A stretch of 64,000 nt of DNA. It comes from Solanum dulcamara. Its lineage: Eukaryota > Streptophyta > Magnoliopsida > Solanales > Solanaceae. The notes beneath the pieces are model-generated. The model saw only the letters and a program-made list of their open reading frames with translations, did not search any database and was not told the origin of the DNA. The stretch's first letter is position 1. Every line of letters starts with the position of its first letter. The stretch spans positions 58,228,501 through 58,292,500 of the forward strand of contig NC_077240.1 of the NCBI RefSeq assembly GCF_947179165.1, read 5' to 3'. Position numbers and translations under genes: made by a program. Of this stretch, positions 55,241-64,000 are shown piece after piece.

Positions 55241-55490
55241 ATGTATGGTGACAACAAATCATCTATCCAATTGGGAGCCATTCCAGTCTATCATGAGAGG
55301 ATTAAACACATTGAAATATATTGCCATTTTATCAGAGAGAATCTACAGCAAGGCTTAATAAAGATCAACTATATAGCAACACAGAATCAACCTGCAGATG
55401 TCCTAACTAAAGGATTGAGTAGAGTTCAGCATGAGCACTTGTTATCCAAGCTAGGAGTTATGGATATTTTTTCTCCTCCTAGCTTGAGAG
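55241..55490 (+). pseudogene. copia RNase H, C-terminal end
   Basis: It reads DNKSSIQLGAIPVYHERI, KHIEIYCHFIRENLQQG and ADVLTKGLSR, the usual end of copia RNase H, then a purine-rich tract AGCTTGAGAGGGAG and the 3' LTR. The frame runs on into the LTR. RT and most of RNase H are missing upstream. Confidence 0.88.
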
Positions 55491-55494
55491 GGAG

Positions 55495-55773
55495 TGTTGA
55501 GCAGATTAAATCAACTAAGCAAGTTAGTTAAACTTCAAGAAATCAGTTAGTGAAGTTAGTTGGTTTCCAAAAAATAGTTAGTTAGTTAGAGGAGCCAAAA
55601 TAGAGTTAACAAAATAGTGATTTAAGTCAAGAAGTGAAGTGTATATATATCCTCTCAAATCAGCTGTAACATTCAAGTTTTCAAATGAATAATAACATAA
55701 GTCTTTTTTTTTTCTCATTTCATAATTTGTAAGTACCATTAGAATACTTTCAAGCTACAAACAAATAACTTCA
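55495..55773 (+). repeat. 3' LTR of the copia element 47641-55773
   Basis: 279 bp, TGTTGAGCAG to AATAACTTCA, followed by ATTAT. It serves as the uninterrupted reference for the broken 5' LTR. Confidence 0.92.
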
Positions 55774-55912
55774 ATTATGTTATTACTTAATAAGGTGTTT
55801 CTCACGTAGAAATCACCATTAACATTTTACAACGGCGTATCTCTATTTTTTTCTCGGGGCTTGTTCTGATTTGTAAGATGGTTTGATCTGGAGTTGTGTT
55901 GAAATCATTGGA

Positions 55913-55941
55913 CCCGTGTTGGCACGGGGCCTGGCGTCTAG
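55913..55941 (+). mobile_element. Helitron-like 3' terminus
   Basis: A hairpin CCCGTG-TTGG-CACGGG (55913-55928) is followed nine bases later by CTAG at 55938-55941 and then a T. This is the classic Helitron end (hairpin, short spacer, CTRR, host T). The 5' end was not found. The copia element at 47641 may have inserted into this Helitron. Confidence 0.55.
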
Positions 55942-56765
55942 TCTTTTTATAGACGGCATGATATTAAAGTTAACCCACATTCCATTAATACCTATGCAAC
56001 AACACAGTTAAATTAATAAGATAATAAATATTTTAAGTGGCAAGGGTAGCATGCATGCCAATTTAAACAGTTTGTTAACCACCTCCTTCACTCCACGTGG
56101 AGTAGAGGTGGCAACAACAACAACAAAACTTTTTATCTCATTTACGTATATATTCGGGTATTGTATAAGTTCGTGGTAAAATAAATATAATTTTTTAAAT
56201 ATATTACAATTAATAAAAAATTGTTTTTAATAAATTCTACCTCACATAATAATAAAATTTCAACATAATTGGAATTACTATCTTTGCTAAAATATTCATA
56301 TATATTATAAAAATCATATAAAATAAATACATATACAAATATATCGTAACTAGATAATTTCTCATACATAATTAACGCATTTTGAAAGAGATTAAGATGT
56401 AGTTTTATCAAAATTTATTCCAAACTCAATGTTCCCTAACATGATCAATAATACAATAAAACTCTAAAATACAGGCTCGTAAACCTTTAACATGAGAGAA
56501 AGAAAAATAATAAATACATGAGGTGTTATATTCTTCTTCCCCTTTTAAAAGCATTCTTCCTCCAATGAAAATAAATATATGCGGATGTAAAGTTAGAAAC
56601 TCTTTATGAAATTTTAACAGGGTTTCATTTATATATGGCACTACCACACCCCTTAAACTCATACAGCGATATACATCATATTAATAAAACGACGTCTAAA
56701 AACAACATTATCAAATTACCACATAATTTGCTCTTTTACGCTCTCTTTCATTCTAAATTGATAAA
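55942..56765. other. AT-rich stretch, no gene recognised
   Basis: No domain in any frame. CTCTTTTACGCTC near 56730 matches 17391, linking this stretch to the repeat region upstream of the USP gene. Confidence 0.45.
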
Positions 56766-56985
56766 CTAGTAAGGAATAGTATGTGCACGGATCCAATAAA
56801 ATTAATCTAGTTTCAACTTTATATTTAAAAATATGTTAAAATATAGATCTAATCTTTAAAATATTTTTTTATTTTAAATACTATTATTCTAAATTAATAG
56901 CATGATAATGTTTTAACGTTCAAACACCTTCTAAATCTTAAATCATAAATAATCATATTAGAGAAAATATATTTATTAATTTTTA
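56766..56985 (+). repeat. Dispersed repeat, copy 2 (matches 21622-21850)
   Basis: Begins ACTAGTAAGGAATAG and follows copy 1 closely. It is joined here to the LTR fragment that also follows copy 1, after the LINE. Confidence 0.8.
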
Positions 56986-58834
56986 TATAAATATGTAGTT
57001 CGATACAAAATATACAAAAAAGGCCCAAAAGTGATCAAGAAGACAAATTAACATAAAATCAAATCTCCGGACTTGGTGTCACCTATACAGGAGCTACTAA
57101 GCACATAAAAGCTATATATATATATATATATATAGATCTAACTAAGCAAAATACAAAAATACAAGTTAGTACAAAAGGGGAAAAGCAGCAAGTCTCTGGA
57201 TGCCAACAACTCACCACGATCCGCGATTGTGACGGCCAAGGGAGATCCAACACTCATGGAGGGTGGGTCGTACTGGGAGTTGCATTAGAAAAAGACGCAG
57301 AAGTGTAGTATGAGTACCAAAACACGGAGTACAATAGGCATCATAGGCCGACCAAACTCCAAAAAATCAAGTATATAAAGAACAACATGATGAAATAAGC
57401 GGTATAAGGATAAGAACTAAGTTATAACAATAATAGTACAAAGAACAGACAGTAATACTAATAGCTCGAAACAATGATACACACAGATACGAGGCAAACA
57501 CAAACACATTCAATAGTCAAGTCACATATTGATGATATGCAAATGCTAAATGAAGGGAAGTAAAAAATCCGGAAGAACCTTCGGGCCGCCTGGAATCAAT
57601 GCCTCAAACTTAACAGTGAAATACCAGAAACCCAGGTGTATGTCAACGGGCCACCCAAAATGATACCTCTGATTTGTCAATAGAATAACAGTAACTCGGA
57701 TATATATCAATGGACCACCCAGAATGATACCTTAGACTTATTAGTAGTAAAAGTAGTCGAAAGTACAGACAAATAAGTGAAGAGTATTTCTATCATTTTT
57801 AAATCATATAAGTCCCAAATATTACCAAATCTTCTAATTAAACTCCCATTTTATACAATTGAAGTCCTTATTAGAGAAGTCTAAACCAAATGTACAACCA
57901 TATGCATAAATCAGCACAATTATCAAGCATATACACAAACACTCACAACACCCAAACACATAGTTCAATATTAATCAAACAATAAAAGCTCAAAAGTACC
58001 ACAAAAGCAACCAACAAACCAATCCAAGAAAAGCACAGGATATCCTAAGTTTCACGCCACTTAAGAGGAAGGTCTAAGGATTCTACTAACACAACAAAAG
58101 GATCACCTAAACTAAGGTCCCTAACTACGCTAACCAATCCAACCTATGGCCATAACTATCCAAAGATCATTAATGCCTAATAAAACCTAATGTTCCAACC
58201 TAATTATGCAATATTACTCAAATATAAGTAATCTTACTAAGACAAGTCTAAAGAAAGGGGAACCATAACCAACCTCAGGCCGAAAACCGCACAAGAATTC
58301 AACTCGGGCACTTTTCCCTTTTGTAGAGTTTCGCACTGCTGCCACACTATCAAGAACACAACAAGCAAGTCAAAACGGGTCCTACAATACCCATATTACA
58401 AATTTGAAATTCAGACTGGAATTGGGTCAAAATCGACCCTCGAATCGACATTATAGAACTTTGAAACTAAAATCGCCATTATGTTCTTCTTGAAGTAAGG
58501 ATCACATGCACAAAAATTGGGCAAAAATGGAGTTCAATTTGGACATCAAATGGTTCAAATATCACACTTTTTAGAATAGAAATCAAGGAACTCTAGCACG
58601 AAAACGAAAATGAATTAAGGAATTAAAGCTAGAATCATGTAAAGAAAGTGAAATGGACGAGATTTACCTTTGAATCACTTGAAATGAACAAGAAATGATA
58701 ATAATAACCCTAAACCGAGCTCAACTTAAAGGTTCTTCATTCTTGAAGAAATGAGAAAGAAAAAGAAATTTAATCCCCACCGACAACTGCAAAAGCGGTT
58801 AAATGGCAGCTTTAGCGGCCATCGCTAAAGCCGA
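56986..58834 (-). repeat. Old LTR-type fragment, copy 2 (no LINE or gypsy insertion)
   Basis: Aligns with 33798-34762 and 44182-45247 as one uninterrupted block. The gypsy insertion site corresponds to about 57903-57915. It ends at CGCTAAAGCC near 58834, where unrelated gypsy coding sequence starts. Non-coding. Confidence 0.75.
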
Positions 58835-58874
58835 CATGGAGAGGAGATAAATGAGATACGGAATAGATCAAAAA

Positions 58875-59850
58875 TTGTTGTGATCCACATGCAAAACATG
58901 AGTTGAAAAGTAGTTTGACTACTGCTCTAGTGTTATCCCTACCAAAGGGAACTAATGATTTTGTTATTTATTATGATGCGTCCAGAGTTGGACTTGGTAT
59001 TATGTTGATGCAAGGAGGTAAAGTCATAACTTATGCTTCCAGTCATCTTAAGATCCATGAGAGGAATTATACGATTCATGATCTCAATTTGGCAGCAGTA
59101 GTATTTGCTTTGAAAATATGGTGTCACTATCTTTATGGCTTGCATGTTGATGTGTTAACCGACTACAAAAGCCTTTTGTATGTTTTTAGTCAGAAAGAGT
59201 TGAACATGAGGCATAGGGGATGGCTTGAGTTGCTCAAGGATTATGACATGAGAATCCTCTCCCAACCAGGTAAAGCTAATGTTTTTGTTGATGCTCTTAG
59301 CACGTTATCTAGGGAAGTACTTCTCATGTGGAGGAAGAAAAGAAAGAATTGGCTAAGGAAGTGCGTAGACTTGCACGTGTGGGAGTTTGTTTTATGGATT
59401 TAAATTAAGGTGGTATCATTGTTTAGAATGGGACTGAGTTTTCACTGGTGGTGAAAGTCAAGGAAAAGCAAGACCAAGACCGCATCCTACTTAAGTTAAA
59501 GGAAGATGATCACAAGCAGAAAGTGATGAATTTTGCACAAAAGGGAGATGTGTGTTGAGGTATCAAAGTAAATTGTGTGTTCTAAATATTGATGGTCTTT
59601 GAGATATAATCATGACTGAGGCCTATATCTCCAGATATTCAATTCATTCGGGTTCTATAAATATGTACCATGACTTAAGAGAAGTTTATTGGAGGAGTGG
59701 CATGAAGAGAGATATTGCAGACTTTGTTTCTGATTGCCCAAATTGTCAACTAGTCAAGGTTGAACATCAATGGCCTTGTGGAGTAGCTTAGAATATAGAG
59801 CTGCTAGAGTGAAAGTGGGAGATGATCTATATAGATTTTATTCAGATCTT
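58875..59850 (+). pseudogene. gypsy RNase H and integrase N-terminal remnant
   Basis: RNase H lies in 58903-59300: VIYYDASRVGLGIMLMQGG, YASSHLKIHERNY, LAAVVFALKIW, VLTDYKSLLYVFSQ, PGKANVFVDALS. The end of the 166-codon frame (after LSREVLL) is frameshifted. Around 59600-59800 another frame shows the integrase zinc region (YHDLREVYW, GMKRDIADFV, CPNCQLVK) and EWKWEMI. Sequence stops near 59850 at the nested LTR. Confidence 0.85.
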
Positions 59851-59904
59851 ACCACGATCTTGAATATGAAATACAAGTAAAACTAAATACTATTTCTAAA
59901 CCAC

Positions 59905-61243
59905 ATTTCCCGGCAACAGTGCCAAAATTTGATACGCCCAAACTTACACTTCAATAAAGAAGTATAAAGCGACCGCTGTTAAATATAGAATAAAACTAGA
60001 TTGGGGTCAAACCCATAGGGAATGCGGAGGAAATAAGTCTACTAGCACTTAAACTCAGTTGTAGTCAATATTTCCAAATAATAAACATGCATAAAGTAAA
60101 TGGAGGGAATTTATTATTTCAATAAGTAAAGTTCACAGTAATAGAATAAAAACTTAAGGTTGCTAACAGGATGAGATGGTAACTAGGACTGTGTTCCCCA
60201 TGACATGTAACTCAGTAGTGGTTAGGTATTGGTAACAATGTATCAATGTGTCGCATGTAAAATCTAGCAAGTTATGTACATTTAAACACCTCTCGGCCCT
60301 ATTAAATGTATTTTACTCATATCCTCCCGGTCTCAGAATGTATTACCAACTAACCCTTGTTTTTGATCTTAGAAAATTATTTCCTCCCGGGCTCAAGTTT
60401 TTAGACGAAGGTTATGCTTCAAATATCTGTTGTCGTTTTCTTTTCCTAATCACTACCCCTTGCCCGAGCAAGTAATGAATACATGCGAGTTTTAACACGG
60501 GCCCTCGTTAAAAGAAAAACAAGATGAAGAAAACTACAATGCCATACTAAACACTTACCGACAATTACCTATACGTTTGCCTACTTCGTTATTGTGACAT
60601 GGTTTCCACAACTCTAGTTGTGAATTTAGCTACTCATAATTTGAATATCACAATTTAGAAATTGTAGACAAAATCTTAATTATGAACTTGCAAATTGAAT
60701 AGAATAAATTCAAAATCTTGATTTATGGAAAAAAATATAATAAAAATAGAAAAGAAAAAACTAAATCAATTTTCTCTGGTCTTCACGACGGCTCTTTCAA
60801 AATTCCCAACAAATAAAAGTATACGTTCTAGGTTAATAGTTTTTGTAAAAGTTAATTTTACTAAAAAATTATAAGTGTTGGAAAACCCCCAAATAAAATA
60901 GTTGAGTCCAAAACTAATTAGGAAAGCAAAACTCAAAAGGAATCGGACTGTATAAATGACACAGTGCTATGCCGAATATTTGTGTCCTTCTTACGCAAGT
61001 TCTGCCACTGATTGCCATGTCGCAGTGTACTTAGCAATTTCAATTGTTGTTATGTGGCATATATATATATATAATACTATTATATTCAATTTAATTTATT
61101 AAACTTCCTACTTGATTTTCTTCATTAATCCTTCATCTTTAATTTGTTTTGGCTCCAAGTTTCTTCATCTTCTCGTTAAATTAATACTATAAATAAAATA
61201 CACTATTTAGCATAATTCATAAAATTTATGCTCAAAAAAGACA
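59905..61243 (-). mobile_element. Athila/Tat-type LTR with primer site, nested in the gypsy element
   Basis: On the minus strand the LTR would run from TGTCTTTTTTGAGC at 61243 to GGGCGTATCA at 59930, followed by TTTTGGCACTGTTGCCGGG (59905-59927). This resembles the Athila/Tat primer site TGGCGCCGTTGCCGGGG. Non-coding. A short internal stretch may continue to about 59850. No target duplication found. TG...CA ends are present. Confidence 0.6.
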
Positions 61244-61289
61244 AATAAAAATATTAAATGTGAGGAAATTAATGATTAAAAATATCTAT

Positions 61290-62110
61290 TTTTGGCCTCA
61301 CATGAACACTCTTAAGGACATGTTGAAAGCTTGCATCATTGACTTTAAATGTAATTCGGATGATCACTTGCCTCTTATAGAGTTTGTCTACAATAATAAT
61401 TTTTACTCAAATATTCAAATGGCTCCTTATGAAGCTCTTTATGGGAGAAGATGTAGATCATCAATTGGTTGGTACAAAGTTGGTGAAGTAGTGTTGGAAG
61501 GGATAGATTTAATTCACCAGGCTATATAGAAGGTGTAATTCATTCAAGAGAGGTTGAAAACCGTGCAAAGTCATCAAAAGTCCTACACTGATGTTAGGAG
61601 AAGAGACGTAGAATTTGAGGTGAATGATTGGGTACATTTGAAAGTTTCACACATGAAAGGTGTTATGATCTTTGGAAAGAAAGGAAAGCTTAGTCCATCA
61701 TACATTTGTCCATACCAGCATATTAAGAAAGTGGGTAATGTAGCTTATGAGTTAGAGTTACCATCATAGTTAGCAGTCGTTCACCCTGTGTTCCATATTT
61801 CTATGTTTAAGAAGTGTTTGGGATATCCTTAGATCATTGTTACTACAAAAAGTATTGTTGTGAAGGATAGCTTTTCTTATGAGGAGATTCTAGTTTGGAT
61901 CCTTGATCGTTAGGTTCACAAGTTGAGGACAAAAGAGGTCTCTTCAGTCAAAGTTTTATGGGGGAACCAGTTTGTTGAGAAAGCTACATGGGAATCCAAA
62001 GAAGATATGAAATCTAAATATCCACATCTATTCTTCTTCCTAGTGTTGATGTTGAAGCTAATATTTCTTTTTTCCCATTTCAGAGTTAGTGTCTTTTCTA
62101 GTGTTTAAAT
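61290..62110 (+). pseudogene. gypsy integrase C-terminal remnant
   Basis: It resumes at LKDMLKACIIDF, then [34 protein letters not shown], and after stops [35 protein letters not shown], and the chromodomain-like KVLWGNQFVEKATWE. Stops include those at about 61527, 61767, 61831 and 61911. Frame order is normal for gypsy. It is related to the intact-length copy at 41260-42000. Confidence 0.88.
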
Positions 62111-62197
62111 ATTTTAACCTTGCATTGCATTCATACCTTGAGCAAATTATTAGCTTGGTCATCATTCGAGGGCGAATGATCCCATGGGGGGAGATAT

Positions 62198-63821
62198 TAT
62201 AAAACCCACAAAAAATTCTAACTTAGATTAATCCTAAGAGATTAGAGGAAAAGTTGGAATTTCTGTTAACAGTGACTTTCATGGACCCCACCTATGGTTC
62301 GTTAAAATTCCCACAAACTGAAGATGGGCCCATGAAATGAAGCTCCTGAAAGCTAGTTACCGACCCAACTCCCACAGACTATTCCACAGTCCGTATAAGT
62401 TTCCACAGATTGTAGAAGAAACCATAAAAGAGAGTCATGATGACCTACTACTCAGTGCCTCTTCACGACCATCTTATATGACTCATACAAGGATCTACAG
62501 ACGGTAGAGGGTCTTATAGACCCAACTTCAAGGAGCCCTTCCCAGTCCACTTCCCATGACTCATTTTTACTACCCGTTGAAATGTCTACGCACCGTAGAA
62601 GGTTCCATAGACCAACCATCAAGGAACCCTCTCAGTGCACCTCTACGAAGAGGGTCTACGACCCATAGAAGGGTTCATAGACCCCAACTTGTCAATTTAC
62701 AGTGAGCTCATATCTAAGCGCCTAATTTCTATGAAGGTTCTTCTATATCTCGTAGAATAACCCACAGACGACCCAGAGTAGTCTTAATGAGGGTTAGTTT
62801 AATCTTTTCTAACCTTTTCCAAACCAAAAGCCTGACGTTTTAGGACTAAAATAAGTCCCTATCAGTACCTTACATTCCTTTTTCTCTCATTAACCCTTAG
62901 AGGATATAAAGCATGGATTGGAGAGGAGAAAAAGGCTAGGGTTCTGCGTATTAATCAAGTTATTTGATTTCTGCCAAGAACATCATCCTTCAACGTATGC
63001 AAGGTTTATCATAGCGCTAGACTGTTTTTATTCTTGCGCATACATCTACATTCCATTATTATGAGTTCATTCTTGAGTTTTAGTTCTAGTATTTTGAGGT
63101 TTCGAGTGAGTTATGATGTGTATTATTAAATTCTCCGTATAATTGTTCTATTCTGATTATTCCCATAAATTCAAGTCCTTGAAATTGTTGTTCATGTTTA
63201 CATTCATATGAACCCTAGTTGAGTATTTACATTGCTTTACTATGCATTATTTTAACTTAAAGAATGCTATATTTTCATGTCTTGGTTGAGAAAAGATTTT
63301 TGAATACATGATATCCCTTGAGTGATAATACTTTACATTATTGAGTTTAAATCTGATTCTTATCAAGTCTAAAGAGTTAGAGTAGTTATGTATTTATTTA
63401 TCTTGAGACCAAGTTGAGAAGCAAAAGCTATAGTTTAATGCATTTACTAAGATTGACAATATAACTACTTTAAAGAGAAATGAGTTGAGAAGAGATGAGT
63501 TAAACTGAGTAAAGTCCAATGAGACTAACTGAGATACATTTTGAGTATTTTTCACGCACATGAGTATATGAGTATTATTGAATATTTTGGAAGTAGTATT
63601 GAGCATCAATTTTGGTAAGATTTTAGGTAACTCAAAATGCATAAACTACGTAGTCGGCATAGAATAGGATTATGCCATTGGTTCACGCGAATCCTCACTT
63701 TAGTCCCTGATACAGACTTTTATATGGATCTATGATTTGAGTTTCTGTTCCTTACTCTATCAAGGTATTGGAAGGCTTTGACAATGAGAACAGTTTGTTG
63801 TATCGTCATGATGCTCATAGT
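62198..63821 (+). repeat. Probable 3' LTR of the decayed gypsy element
   Basis: It follows the purine-rich tract and has no coding frames. The start TATAAAACCC is a degraded terminus. The true right end is lost, because the sequence jumps at 63822 back into integrase sequence. It contains repeated words around CACAGACT and CCATAGACC (62360-62700). Confidence 0.6.
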
Positions 63822-64000
63822 AATGTAGCTTATGAGTTAGAGTTACCATCATAGTTAGTAGTCGTTCACCCTGTTTTCCATATTTCTATGCTTAAGAAGT
63901 GTTTGGGATATCCTTAGCTCATTGTTCCTACAAAAAGTATTGATGTGAAGGATAGCTTGTCTTATGAGAAGATTCTAGTTCATATCCTTGATCGTCAGGT
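63822..64000 (+). repeat. Start of a tandem duplicate of 61737 onward
   Basis: AATGTAGCTTATGAGTTAGA begins both 61737 and 63822 and similarity continues to the window end. Shared stop codons (CCATCATAG; TATCCTTAG) show the region was already broken when copied. Offset 2,085 bp. Confidence 0.88.

Larger units (their letters stand above)
47641..55773 (+). mobile_element. Ty1/copia retrotransposon with nested insertions in its 5' LTR and a rearranged interior
   Basis: ATTAT flanks it at 47636-47640 and 55774-55778. The 5' LTR (47641-47803 plus 52776-52901) is interrupted by a nested element and its 5-bp duplication. The 3' LTR is 55495-55773. The primer site TGGTATCAGAG is at 52902. Gag and the start of protease are in + orientation, then a pre-integrase/integrase piece is inverted, RT is missing, and the RNase H end is + again. 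The element was therefore rearranged. Confidence 0.92.
58875..63821 (+). mobile_element. Decayed Ty3/gypsy element, interrupted and truncated
   Basis: It starts inside RT/RNase H and runs through integrase to a purine-rich tract (ATGGGGGGAGATAT at about 62184-62197) and a 3' LTR-like region from about 62198. An Athila/Tat-type LTR is inserted in the integrase part. Stops are frequent. No 5' LTR is present. Confidence 0.83.

Noticed and set aside
1..64000. Endogenous pararetrovirus, rRNA or tRNA genes
   Set aside because: I looked for movement-protein or coat-protein motifs, rDNA words and tRNA cloverleaf boxes; only primer sites and SINE promoter remnants were found.

Overview
The window looks like gene-poor, heterochromatin-like DNA from a flowering plant, most likely Solanaceae. 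I infer this from plant Ty1/copia and Ty3/gypsy lineages with initiator-Met primer sites, an L1-type LINE with a DUF4283-like gag region, Au-type SINE fragments, and one plant universal stress protein (USP) gene with plant splice sites. Genus is not determined. No bacterial operon, CRISPR array, rRNA or tRNA gene was seen.

Layout. 1-2586: 3' part of a decayed + strand copia element with its 3' LTR. 4082-15943: a minus-strand USP gene, now a pseudogene. Its first exon is split by two copia elements (4816-10782, with matching ATCAT duplications, and 10870-15929), and exon 3 carries a stop codon. The second copia has about 3.4 kb of its interior inverted. 16155-17005: a MITE candidate. 17400-21640: a very AT-rich array of degenerate repeats with higher-order organisation, interrupted by two Au-type SINE fragments. 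21872-33605: an 11.7 kb minus-strand LINE with an 11-bp target duplication and a 36-nt poly(T). It holds three long open frames, including a fused gag/RT frame lacking half of its endonuclease and a 1164-codon 3' frame built of repeats. 33617-46100: remains of an old minus-strand LTR, interrupted by a young intact-looking gypsy element (34763-44176, AGAAA duplications, near-identical 2.1 kb LTRs). 47641-55773: a copia element with ATTAT duplications. Its 5' LTR contains one solo LTR (47804-52770) which contains another (48880-52134), and its integrase segment is inverted. 55913-55941: a Helitron-like 3' end. 56766-58834: a second copy of the repeat/LTR junction seen at 21622-21863 and 33798-45247, without the LINE or gypsy insertions. 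58875-64000: a decayed gypsy element with an Athila/Tat-type LTR inside it and a 2,085-bp tandem duplication at the right edge.

How it fits together. The only host gene recognised is the USP; almost everything else is layered transposon insertion. Target duplications and empty sites allow much of the insertion order to be read. The most unusual item is the LINE, with a truncated endonuclease, an in-frame amber codon between its first two frames, and a third long frame made of exact 510-bp (170-codon) tandem repeats and a series of splice-acceptor-like pyrimidine tracts. The two copia elements with inverted interiors are the next most unusual.
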